DNA of 64,000 bases from Hyalella azteca (taxonomy: Eukaryota > Arthropoda > Malacostraca > Amphipoda > Hyalellidae), in NCBI RefSeq assembly GCF_000764305.2, contig NW_025941620.1, forward strand, positions 1-64,000, in the 5' to 3' direction. Shown in pieces: positions 54,320-64,000 of this stretch. The position numbers and the translations under genes are program-made. Position 1 is the stretch's first letter. The number at the start of each line of letters is the position of its first letter. A model generated the notes under the pieces. It saw nothing but the letters and a program-made list of their open reading frames with translations, was not told the origin of the DNA and made no database searches.

Positions 54320-54685
54320 GACAAGACGATACAATAATAAAATCAAGACGCAACAATATTGAAATCAAAACGATACAACAATATAATCAAGACGATACAA
54401 TATTAAATTTAATCTGTTCAATTAAATAAAGATGCAGAAGTCGTGAGGTTTTGTGAATAAAATCAAGCCACTGTTCGTAAAATCAAACCAATTAAAATCA
54501 AGACGATACAATAATTTAGATCAAGACGATACAATATTAAAATCAAAACGATACAACATTATAATCAAGACGATACAATATTAAATTTAATCTGTTCAAT
54601 TAAATAAAGATGCAGAAGTCATGTAGTTTTACGACTAAATTCAAACCATAGTTCGTAAAATCACAGCAATGAAAATCAAGCTAAC
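54320..54685. repeat. 178-bp duplication of ATCAAGACGATACAAT sequence
   Basis: GACGATACAATATTAAATTT at 54391 recurs at 54569, followed in both by AATCTGTTCAATTAAATAAAG and GATGCAGAAGTC. Shorter ATCAAGACGATACAA units fill both halves. Confidence 0.9.
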
Positions 54686-54689
54686 GGCC

Positions 54690-54815
54690 TTTGCTGCGAT
54701 TGCGCAGAGCCGCGGCGCGGGAGCATCGGCCGGCGACGACATGAACAGATACGGTCTTATTTCTCACGAGTATCTGCGTACGGGCGTACGTGGGAGAAAG
54801 TTTACGTGCACTCAG
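54690..54815. promoter_or_regulatory. CpG-rich patch upstream of vrille
   Basis: TGCGCAGAGCCGCGGCGCGG, CGGCCGGCGACGACATG and CGTACGGGCGTACGTG stand out in AT-rich surroundings about 1 kb upstream of the coding start. It may be a promoter or untranslated exon. No TATA/Inr pair is evident. Confidence 0.35.
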
Positions 54816-55329
54816 AATTGAGTTCACGCAGGGAGGGGGTGAGAAAAAATGAGAGCAAGGGAGGGGGGGTGATTAAATGGGGAGGGAAGTAGGGGTGATT
54901 AAAGAGGGGGAGACTTGTGAGAAAGTCTGTGAGAAGAGTAAGTGTGAAAGTCGGAAGTGAATTAAAGAGTTGAGTGAAAAGATGGGATTGGGTGAAGTGA
55001 TGATAGTGAATACGTTCAAAAAATAAAGCAAAAAGAGATGCCAAGGAATTGAACGAGGATTAGTATTGAAAAAGAGATCATGAAGAAGGTAAGAAGGTAA
55101 AAAGTAAGAAAATTAAACAAGAATAAAATTGATGACGGCAGCTCTTAATTGTGACGTAAGAAAGCAAACAAGTTAAGATAAAACAATAACACAAAAACAT
55201 ATTATCACGGGGAACAAATAGAGTAAGTTCAATCGCAATCGAAAGAGTTCAACTCGTTAGTTTAATTATAAGTATTAAAGTGCGATAGCAAGCCTTACAT
55301 ATTTTAGCTGACCTTTAATGGTAATATGC
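54816..55329. other. Purine-rich then AT-rich non-coding stretch
   Basis: At 54830-55110 the plus strand is strongly purine-rich (GGGAGGGGG, GAGAAAG and similar), which could form unusual DNA structure. No gene. Confidence 0.5.
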
Positions 55330-55735
55330 TTGTCAAGCTACCACATAACTAGAACTATAGCATGTAGCTGGCCTAGTGTAACACCGTTACAGTTCGACAT
55401 AAAGCATGCCTACTGCATGTAGCTACAGCTTGGCTTGTAATGTAACATGCCGAATGTAACACCGTTACAGCTTGGCATGTGGCATGCTTATGTAGTTACA
55501 GCTCGAATTGTAATGTAACATGCGGAATGTAACACCGTTACAGCTCGGCATGTAGAATGCCTAGTGTAGTTACAGCTCGACTTGTAATGTAACATGCCTA
55601 CTGTAGTTACAGCTCGGCTTGTAATGTAACATGCGGAATGTAACACCGTTACAGCTGCGAAATGTAACACCGTTACAGCTCGGCACGTAACATGCCCAAA
55701 GTAACACATTATGTACCATAAATATAACCCGTTAC
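55330..55735. repeat. Minisatellite of GTAACACCGTTACAGCTCGGCATG
   Basis: Irregular units built from ATGTAACACCGTTACAGCTC, GGCATGTA and GTAGTTACAGCTCG. GTAACACCGTTAC is itself a small palindrome. An 87-codon minus-strand ORF here is repeat-driven. Confidence 0.9.
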
Positions 55736-56418
55736 CAGGCCATGGTAACACTCACTTTGCATGACGGCAGTCATTATGCATGGACGTAAAAAGTTTCAAC
55801 ACAACAGCAACAAAACATCAACTTGTGGCGCGCGAGAAAACGCTTGCTGGAGGTCGTAACCTTGAATTGCTGATCTCTAGAGTATCTTGAAAGATAATCC
55901 TAATGTGTTTATCTTTATCTTTAGTTCACTCTTGTACAACGACGAAGATTACGTAAGATATAAATATATTTATACAATACAATATCACCTCATTTATTGT
56001 TCTGGCTTCTGAAAAAAAGTTTGACATTGATTAGTTAAGTTGTACAAAATAATTTTTTTTACCAAAAAATTAATGAATGACTTTCAATATTTTGCTGGCA
56101 CACATGTATTAGAAATTTATGTTGAACTTCAATTTTTTAAAAAGAAAAAAAACTTTCATCTCAAGCACAATACTCATAGATCGCAACGGCATAAACTCGA
56201 GTCTTGTGAAAAATTTCTATCAAATTGATAGAAAATATTAAATTTCGATGCATCTTATTTTTACGTAGTACAAATATTTTTACACTTTTTTAGAACAATA
56301 TTGTGGCGTCAATTTGTGTAACTTGACAAAGTGTGTGAAATTTTCTCCGATAATTAAATTATATTTCCTCCTAAACCCTTCTTCGCTCATGAACGTTTAA
56401 TTACTTATTAAATTTTTA
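55736..56418. other. Non-coding stretch, no genes seen
   Basis: Nothing recognised. Confidence 0.4.
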
Positions 56419-56548
56419 AGCTCGTACCTCACTCATGTTTAAAACAATTTTAATTATAATAAGCTCGTACCTCACTCATGTTTAAAACAATTTTAATTAT
56501 AATAAGCTAGTACCTCACTCATGTTTAAAGCAATTTTAATTATAATAA
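56419..56548. repeat. 42-bp tandem repeat, three units
   Basis: AAGCTCGTACCTCACTCATG followed by TTTAAAACAATTTTAATTAT, at 56419, 56461 and 56504. Confidence 0.93.
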
Positions 56549-56730
56549 CAATAAAGTTAGTTTTTTAGAGCGATCTCTCGCAGTGACCGAGGTTTTGCGC
56601 GGCTGTGTAAGGTCAAGCTTGTGTTTTGCAATAGGTCAATCGGGGTCATGTCAAGCAAGGTCACCTCCCTTAATACGAGCAGCGAAACCAAAGTCAAGGA
56701 CAGTGCTAGGTTTCTCTTTAGGTTGGACTA
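56549..56730. other. Non-coding stretch
   Basis: GC-richer than its surroundings, with no ORF or promoter motif that I can support. Confidence 0.4.
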
Positions 56731-57482
56731 GAGTTCTAGAACAATAACAAGGGCGGTTCTGTGTACAAGTGTTCTAGAACAATAACAAGGGCGGTTCTGT
56801 GTACTAGTGTTATAGAACAATAACAAGGGCGGTTCTGTGTAGGTACTAGTGTTCTAGAACAATAACAAGGGCGGTTCTGTGAGGTTGTTTTCTAGAACAA
56901 TAACAAATAAGGATGGACCAGAGTTCTAGAACAATAACAAGGGCGGTTCTGTGTACTAGTGTTCTAGAACAATAACAAATAAGGGTGGACTAGAGTTCTA
57001 GAGTAATAACAAGGGCTTTTCTGTGCACTAGTGTTCTAGAACAATAATAATTAAGGGTGGCCTAGAGTTCTAGATTAATAACAAGGGCGGTTCTGTGTAC
57101 TAGTGTTCTAGAACAATAATAATTAAGGGTGTACTAGAGTTCTAGAACAATAACAAAGGCGGTTCTGTGTACTAGTGTTCTAGAACAATAACAAGAGCGG
57201 TTCTGTGTAAAAGTGTTCTAGAAAAATAATAATTAAGGGTGTACTAGACTTCTAGAACAATAACAAGGGCGGTTCTGTGTACTAGTGTTCTAGAAAAATA
57301 ACAAGGGCGGTTCTGTGTACTAGTGTTCTAGAACAATAATAATTAAGGGTGGACTTGAGTTCTAGAACAATAACAATGGCGGTTCTGTATACTAGTGTTC
57401 TGGAACAATAATAATTAAGGGTGGACTAGAGTTCTAGACAAATAACAAGGGCGGTTCTGGGTACTAGTGTTCTGGAACACTG
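56731..57482. repeat. 38-bp minisatellite (GTTCTAGAACAATAACAAGG)
   Basis: About 20 units over 750 bp alternate between a form continuing GCGGTTCTGTGTACTAGT and one continuing AATTAAGGGTGGACTAGA. TTCTAGAA in each unit is palindromic and resembles heat-shock-element half-sites (TTCnnGAA). Confidence 0.95.
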
Positions 57483-58200
57483 TTGAACCTACACTGTACA
57501 GAGGTCAGTAATCTCATCCTATGGTTGAAATGTTAATAAATTTAATTTTTATGATATATAAATGGTTAACTTTTAAATATTTTCAAACTTTGGTGGTGCT
57601 CGGCTTAGAGAGCATATTAACATGGTAGCCGTTGTAAGGCATATATTATTTTAAATACTAATACTGAATCAAAATTTTAATAACTTTGAATTAAAATATA
57701 TAATTTTCCATCTGTATTTGCCTCAATGGATGAAAAAAAAAGTTTCGGTAGGAGCTGAATCTTGGCTGAATTCAATTATTTAAATTATTAATAAAAATTT
57801 TAAACTTAACAGGTGGAGTAAAATTGTTAGAGCTGTCGAGCTGATGTACAAGAATAATTGAAGAAGGCCTCTAATTTTCAACGAAATTGTTGCTGTACTA
57901 TGGCAAATGACGTATTATGAGAAAAAAATGGTTTCCCTATCGTTGTCTCATCCTAGCGTTAAGATATAATTTTCGTGAAATTTTAAGTCAGTCATTCAAA
58001 GTCAATGATAATGATGTCACCGAAGTCTTTCACAACCCAAGTCCTGTTGTAAAACATAAAATTTCACAATAGTTAAATCTATACAAATGTTCTAACATCT
58101 TATTAAATACAAATCTAAATTGTATAGCTAAAGAGTTTATTTCATCCGACCAGGAAGCAGTTCAATAAATTAAAACAAGTTTTAATTAAATGGAAAGCAC
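57483..58200. other. Non-coding stretch, no genes seen
   Basis: Nothing recognised. Confidence 0.4.
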
Positions 58201-58420
58201 TTGACATTGTCACTCCACTGTCAATGTTACGGAACAGCGCCTCAGGCTCGAGTGAGCTTAAGAGGAGTCGCGTGTGACATGCACCCACTACGACGGCCTG
58301 AGACACACTGACGGGAGCGGTGTGACTCGCAGCGCTGAGATGTCGGACGACAATGAGTCGTCCGCAGGAGAATTCTGTTTTCTAACGCCGGATACGGTGA
58401 CTATGGAGACATAGCAACCA
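58201..58420. other. GC-richer patch of unknown role
   Basis: It is CpG-containing and balanced in composition, with CGGACGACAATGAGTCGTCCG (a perfect 9-bp hairpin CGGACGACA/TGAGTCGTCCG apart from the loop) at about 58345-58365. It could be a distal vrille promoter or 5' exon. There is no direct evidence. Confidence 0.3.
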
Positions 58421-58659
58421 ATGAATGATTCAAGAAACCAAGAACCTATATAATATTTGTAATAAAATGCCTTAAGGATCTTAAAAATAAATTTTGTTAT
58501 AATAAAATTTCGAATATCTAGATTAAATTGCGGACGAGATTAAAATTTAAAACTTAAATACCCCCACGGACACTAGAAAATTCACGATGGGTTGCTGAGT
58601 GGCACGCAACCGTAGGCATACACAAATATTGTTGGGGTGGTCGCTAGCTCGGCGTTGAG

Positions 58660-58918
58660 CTGGTCATGATTGGTTTGTGGTGTTCAACGCGTGATTGGTG
58701 ATTGGCAGATGCATGTGAATTATGATTGGCTATGCAAGATTGGTGATTGGCAGATGCATGTAAATGATGATTTATGATGAATGTTTGGTGATTGGCGATG
58801 CATGTGAATTATGATTGGTGATGCGTGATTGGTGATTGGCAAATGCATGTAAATGATTGGTGATTGGCAGATGCATGGAAATCAAGATTGGCGATGCATG
58901 ATTGATGATTGGCAAACA
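58660..58918. repeat. ATTGG-rich minisatellite
   Basis: Degenerate units of GATTGGTGATTGGCAGATGC followed by ATGTAAATGAT. ATTGG (reverse CCAAT) recurs more than ten times. Confidence 0.92.
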
Positions 58919-59690
58919 CACATCCGTAATAAATAATTTTTCAGAGCATGAGGTGCAGTACGACGCTGTCAAGATCACGGTCACGGTATGCATGGAGAGC
59001 ACGGGTCAGGGTCTAGGGCGTCGGGATTTTTAAAGCGAGGGAAGGGTTCTTTAAGTGTGGAAATAAATGGTGGAAAAGAGTTGAAAACGACACTTAATTG
59101 TGCAACAGAGGGACATAGAAAGATTTAGCGGCCATAATATAAATAAATAACACAGAGTAAAAAGAAGGGGTTTATTAGAAATCACGAATCCAAGGTTCAG
59201 GCACAAAAGATCAAATAGAGGTTTGTACTAAAACATGTATAAATTGCCAATAATATTTGTTTTGAAAGGAATAGTTTAACGTAAATATTGTTTAAAAATT
59301 ATTTTCCAAAATAAACGCAAAAATTTGCATTTTTTTCATCGGGGCAGTTGCTCTTTACGACTGCAGTCATTATGTATAAATATGAATTAGGGTTATTTTG
59401 AAAGCGATTTTTCTCAGTTATGCGTAAAGATCACATATTGGAAAAAATAAATGGCGGTTTATCGGAGTTTAGCGTCCAACCATCGCTGGCGTAGCTATAA
59501 TTTTCAATAGAGTACAACAAATACGCCGCATGAACGCAAAAGAACAGCAATGCGTATGCATGATTACGCATGATTGTGCATGCTATGTATGGATACTTTG
59601 CTTGATAGCGCAAGAAGGTGAAATAATACGGTACGTAGAGTTACGCAGAGTTACGTTACATAACTCAAGTAACGTTTGAGCTGATTTTTA
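58919..59690. other. Non-coding stretch, no genes seen
   Basis: Nothing recognised. Confidence 0.4.
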
Positions 59691-59837
59691 GCGCATTTTC
59701 TCATTTATGAAAAAAAATGCACTATTGTGCTCAGTGCTCGCACTGTCCGTCCGTCTGTCCGTCCGTTCGTGACTTCAAGTTTTCGTCGACGAGAAAATGC
59801 GCTCTCTGTCACTCACTGCAGTGAGTACTGAGTTAAA
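59691..59837 (+). mobile_element. GCGCATTTTCTC element with (GTCC)n core
   Basis: GCGCATTTTCTC (59691-59702) and GAGAAAATGCGC (59791-59802) enclose ACTATTGTGCTC, GTCCGTCCGTCTGTCC and GTTTTCGTCGAC. The outer TCTCTGTCACTCACTGCAGT is also shared with the other copies. Confidence 0.8.
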
Positions 59838-60190
59838 TTTTTTTAAATATGAAAACATTACGGTAGAAATACATTACTATCTACATAAGTTATGGCGAGT
59901 ATTAATGCGAATGTGTTATGCGATTGACCTTTTAATGTCACGGGCACAGCAAATCATGAGAACAAATATTAATAACACATACATATTGACCGGATAACTT
60001 ACTTGCAATTAATAATGAAATCATTACAATATTTCGGCGCTGTGCGAGAAACCATGTCAATATTTTAGGCAAGAAAATTATATGACTTTTTTCCATATTA
60101 GCGAAAATTTTTTTACAGATGTTACAAACTAAAACCCGGGATCACGCCAACGCAGTAGCAGCGTAAATAAATTAACGGAAAACATTGTCA
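59838..60190. other. Non-coding stretch, no genes seen
   Basis: Nothing recognised. Confidence 0.4.
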
Positions 60191-60300
60191 TTAAACCCAA
60201 ATTTGGGAGTTTAAAACCCAAAGTTTGTGGTTTAAAGCCGAAAGTTTGGGTTTTAAAATCCAAAGTTTGGGGGTTTAAACCCAAAGTATGGGGGTTTAAT
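60191..60300. repeat. ~25-bp repeat of AACCCAAAGTTTGGGGGTTT
   Basis: Five units in which CCCAAA and TTTGGG alternate, so the array is inverted-repeat-rich and can fold on itself. The TTTGGGGG runs are faintly telomere-like, but no known telomere repeat is present. Confidence 0.85.
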
Positions 60301-60660
60301 TTATTTCGTTGTTAACGGTTATATCGATGAAAATAGAAGAAATAATTTCTTAGCAAAAAACTTGCAGTAATTTTTTTCGTGAGAGATAAACTTCAATTGT
60401 AACATTTTGTATGCTTGAAGGTCACTTTAGCTGCAAATCGTACACAAGAGCAGTCAAATCACATTACATTAGAATGAATAACGTTTTTTCCAAATCAATC
60501 ATGATAAATCAACAGAATTTAAATTTAAACCTAACGCAATACCAGCACCATTAGCATTCACTTCAAGAAAAGTATCAGCAGGACTTTATAAAATCCTATA
60601 GGAATATCTCAGTTTCCGTTGCCTGTAGCAAAGGAAGCCATTCTTTGGAATCCTGCAGGA
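60301..60660. other. Non-coding stretch
   Basis: No gene seen; it leads into the CRE array. Confidence 0.4.
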
Positions 60661-60750
60661 CGGCCCGGGCAGACGATGACGTCATCGACGACGTCATCGA
60701 TGACGTCACGCGTTTTTGCAAGCTTGACCTCGCATAGCCGCGGTCATGGC
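60661..60750. promoter_or_regulatory. Triple CRE array at 12-bp spacing in a CpG-rich patch
   Basis: TGACGTCA (60677-60684), CGACGTCA (60689-60696) and TGACGTCA (60701-60708) are spaced exactly 12 bp, separated by TCGA. CGATGACGTCATCG is a perfect 14-bp palindrome. CpG-rich sequence on both sides (CGGCCCGGGC, GCCGCGGTCATGGCAAC) is consistent with a promoter or enhancer, perhaps a distal vrille start. Confidence 0.5.
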
Positions 60751-61560
60751 AACAAGGGACAAACCCTAATTAAAATTAACTCTGGGTGATTTTCTAGGGT
60801 GATTTTGGGGATTTTTGGTGATTTTTCTCTCAAAGGTGATTCTCACGATAAGCATTGCTGTTATTGTTGACCCTTTATATCGGTTGCCCGGAAACAGCGA
60901 CTGTACATGTGTTTATTAACTATGCAATACATTTATTGGTTTATTTATTACATATTATTTATTTATGCATGGACATTTTCATAAGTCGTATTTTCTTCTA
61001 TTTCTTGAACCGTGCCCCGTGTACCTCTTGAAATCATTTCAATTCAGGTATAATTTATTTCACTTCTAAAACATAATTTGTACACAGAGTGTTTGCAATA
61101 ATTTTACACGCTGAAAATTTAAGTGAATAAGTAATGTTTATTTTCGGTATTCCTCCATTCAAAGTTTTAATCTAATTTTGTCGCTGTTTTCTTATAATTT
61201 CGTCGCTGTTTTTTCGAAATTTATTTAATGATTAATTCAGATGCAGCAAGAGACGGAGTCAAAACCTCAGATTCACGATCGGTGTCGAAATTCCGGATTC
61301 ATGAGTATGCATGAGGATGCTTATACATTCAGTCAGTGTTTCAGTGTTTGTTTTTCAGTATTTGTGACATTCTTCGTTATCCTTGTCAAGGCAATTGCCA
61401 GTGACATTACATTACATACTCTTTCAATTTATCAGTTTAACCCCAAACAAATTCACGAATTATTCATTATAATAACTTTAATTATCCAATACACAAATAT
61501 TCCAGGTGTACTTACCGGATGAATTAATGGTTTATACACAGTACATATTTTAAAAATATT
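60751..61560. other. Non-coding stretch with a doubtful 93-codon ORF
   Basis: The ORF at 61241-61522 (plus) encodes one hydrophobic segment (CFSVFVTFFVILVKAI) and matches nothing I know. Probably chance. Confidence 0.3.
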
Positions 61561-61750
61561 AGGGGTATAGCACATATTCTTTATACATATTCTTTATATA
61601 CATTTTTACATTATATACATATATTCTTTATACATATTCTTTATATACATTTTTACATTTATATACATATATTCTTTATACATATTCTTTGTATCCATTT
61701 TTACATTTATATACATATATTCTTTATACATTATAGCACATATTCTTTAG
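61561..61750. repeat. ACATATTCTTTATA / TATACATTTTTACATT repeat
   Basis: About four units, 45-65 bp long, of CATATATTCTTTATACATAT and TTTATATACATTTTTACA. Confidence 0.9.
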
Positions 61751-62318
61751 TCTGAACTCAGCGGTCACACGCACGATGACTCAGCAGAAGTTTATCATTG
61801 CACGACAAAGATATCATCGTTGTTGTTGAGGCAGGTAAGGTAAAATTACACAAGTGGTCTTGGAAATTATCATGCAAGCTGATAGTTAGTATAGATAGTG
61901 GCATTATTATTATATCATGGCATCTAATTATGTAAGTGGAATATTCTAGCTGGTACAGAGCTATCACTTCAAGAGAAGCGATGACACCGAATTTCTGCTA
62001 ACGCTCTGTTGATAATTTAAACTCATTATTGGAAAATAGAACTCATTCTTAGAAATTATATTCTGTGTACAAAATGAACCGTATATTTTTGAAGAAGTTC
62101 TCCTTATATAATATTAAGTCTGAAATAAATACTGAGATTTTTAGCCTTGATTTTAACACGGAGATGTTGACAACTTAGCGTTAAAACTTATCGATAAGCT
62201 CCATTATCTCAATAGCTTCATTATCCTTAGAGCAAAGTGTCTATACGCGCATTGGTCAAATGGTCATTTTGTTTAATATCATGCACCCGCGGTTGGTTAT
62301 AGGTTAAAAAAATAAAAC
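61751..62318. other. Non-coding stretch, no genes seen
   Basis: Nothing recognised. Confidence 0.4.
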
Positions 62319-62462
62319 TCTGCAGTGAGTGACAGAGAGCGCAATTTCTCGTCGACGAAAATGTGAAGTCACGGATCGACGGACGGACGGACGGACAGAC
62401 GGACAGACAGACGGAGCTGACGAGCACAATAACGCATTTTTTCCATAAATGAAAAAATGCGC
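62319..62462 (-). mobile_element. GCGCATTTTCTC element with (GTCC)n core
   Basis: GCGCAATTTCTC (62339-62350) and GAAAAAATGCGC (62451-62462) enclose GTCGACGAAAATGTGA, ACGG/ACAG repeats and GAGCACAATAACGCATTTTTT. Opposite in orientation to the copy at 59691. Confidence 0.8.
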
Positions 62463-63672
62463 TAAAATGTTAAAAGTTAAACCACCAGAAAGTAAAATGA
62501 ATTTCAATAAATATTCGGGCTTGAGACATAAAGTTTGATTTATAAAGTTTTGACTTTTTGGGTACGCCGAGGTTGAATATCATGCAGGGGAGATAAAATT
62601 TTTATCATAATAGGAACTACCGCACGAATAATTATCGATAAGGTATCATCATAACCAAATTGTTTCCAAACCGTCAATGTCACGCCCGTTAACATTATGA
62701 ATTTGTAAAAATTTATGATAACATTATTAATTTGTATAAAATTTCACTCCGATGACTTTGAGCTCCAGAGTTACGTGATTTGTAAATATTGAGCTGTTTT
62801 CAGGGATCCGATAAACTCTTGCGGCGTAAATACAGAACTGATAAGTGCAGTTCCAAGAAAAAAAGTTCTTAAATCAGAAATAATTTAGCATGATGAATAA
62901 CTGGACTTAAATTAAATGTAGTGGCAGGTTTCCGCACGCAAGAATAATTGTTATTTTTTCTGGGCATCATTACACAAATGCATGACTAATGTAATGCCTC
63001 AAAAGAAAAAAAATATTTTATTCATTATATTTTTTAAATAATAACTTAGGGGCGGATCGACAATAAAAATGAATAGAGGACAGTCGTACAGTAATCTTGA
63101 GAGTAAGAAACAATCATTGGCTGTTCATTGTTCTAGCTCCATGAAATTTTTATCAGAATTGCATGAAGATATGAAGATATGATAGTACAAAATGGCCATA
63201 AAACTCTAGCATGGGAAAATTAACATTTGCTCCCAACTTGCAAAGTGAATTTTATAATAATCAGTCTCTTGCATAAACGCGATTGAAATTTTTTCACTAA
63301 TAGCACGATCACATGTTATTTTTTAAGGCATCGGGAAAATCCTTCGACATTTACCGTTAAGTAGTTAAGAAATAATTTAATTCCCAAAGCTTTCCTCGTT
63401 TACCGTTAAGTTGTTAAGCAATACTTCCAAACGCTTTCCTCAGGCAGAAGTTATGCATAAGTCGATTTATGTCAAAGTCATAACAAATAGACTGACGTAA
63501 CTTTATGCACGACATCTTAAACGTAGCTTTACGCGGAAATGTTTAATAATACCACCGTTTGCAGTTACGCATCCTTTGTAGTACTTACGCAACTCGTAAA
63601 TCATTACGTTATCTCAGCAATGTTTTGATAATACTGTTCCTGGAACGTATGTAGCGCCACTGCGCTTAGTTA
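62463..63672. other. Non-coding stretch, no genes seen
   Basis: CTTTCCTCGTTTACCGTTAAGTxGTTAAG occurs twice near 63350-63420. No gene. Confidence 0.4.
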
Positions 63673-63884
63673 CACTGTTAGAAAAATTCCCGTTAACGGT
63701 ATTACCGGCGTTTCAGTGGCCGGTCGGCACGTGAAAAGAAACACCGTGTTGCCGTTTTTTATCTGATTTAACACTAGAAATCCGTAAAACATCTGATAAA
63801 AACGGCGAAACTGTTTATTTTCATGGGGCGAACGGCCACTAGAATGCCAGTGGGACCGTTTTTTCACCGTTTTTTCTAAAAGTG
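63673..63884 (+). mobile_element. Palindromic ~210-bp MITE, copy 2
   Basis: CACTGTTAG and CTAAAAGTG ends, flanked on both sides by TA (63671-63672, 63885-63886), as expected for a Tc1/mariner-type insertion. Long imperfect inverted arms and an internal CACGTG (63728-63733). Inverted relative to 44618-44826. Confidence 0.87.
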
Positions 63885-64000
63885 TACTTAACACACAGAA
63901 TCGCGTTTCAAGTTTCTAGCGAGTTAATGATGGAGCGATGAATGAAGCTTAGAAAATCAGTAATTCAGTATGTGTGTCAAAGTGAAATGAACTTAGCGTA
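63885..64000. other. Window edge, nothing seen
   Basis: No feature recognised. Confidence 0.4.

Noticed and set aside
55488..55751. 87-codon ORF with repeated CRAVTVLHSACYITSRAV
   Set aside because: It is translation of the GTAACACCGTTAC minisatellite.
60191..60300. Interstitial telomere (CCCAAA/TTTGGG runs)
   Set aside because: The units are ~25 bp and do not match TTAGG or another known telomere repeat.

Overview
The window is eukaryotic nuclear DNA. It is AT-rich, has phase-consistent introns with GT/AG boundaries, and holds a tRNA-derived SINE, a decayed non-LTR retrotransposon, small inverted-repeat transposons and very many tandem repeats. An arthropod is likely: one gene is vrille (the clock and developmental bZIP factor), and one promoter has TATA box, TCAGT initiator and DPE in canonical arthropod spacing. 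A malacostracan crustacean with a large, repeat-rich, heterozygous genome (for example an amphipod) is a guess that the sequence alone cannot settle. It is a draft assembly: there are single N joins at 1220, 21592 and 22559, and two complete Nextera mate-pair junction adapters at 7457-7494 and 22585-22622.

Three protein genes are recognisable, all on the minus strand. (1) At 1563-2709 are the first coding exons of a mitochondrial glutamate-carrier-like SLC25 protein; an apparently identical 450-bp copy of the exon-1 region sits out of order at 770-1219. A textbook TATA/Inr/DPE promoter with three CRE sites at 8091-8208 points toward this gene. (2) At 12686-24223 is serine hydroxymethyltransferase with a mitochondrial-type leader. 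Eleven exons are found and their phases fit, but exon 9 lies out of order at 23587-23686, exon 1 is present twice, and the short exon expected to carry the QGGPHN motif is absent. (3) At 52225-53697 is the intact, intron-free 490-codon coding region of vrille, with an untranslated exon upstream.

The most unusual feature is in the SHMT gene. Tandem repeats straddle the donors of exons 6 and 10 and the acceptors of exons 7 and 8, so exon-edge sequence and splice site are both copied many times into the adjoining intron. A separate 24-base copy of the exon-10 acceptor junction lies in a different intron.

The SLC25 carrier and SHMT both act in mitochondria, but nothing here shows joint regulation. 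The rest (about 24.3-52 kb and 53.7-64 kb) is repeat-dominated intergenic or intronic DNA. It holds a CR1-like LINE relic, a SINE family whose 3' tail resembles that LINE's 3' end, a hAT-type MITE with a perfect 8-bp target duplication, an inverted pair of 210-bp MITEs flanking vrille, a tandem duplication (38560-43492) whose two copies differ by MITE insertions, and more than twenty minisatellites.
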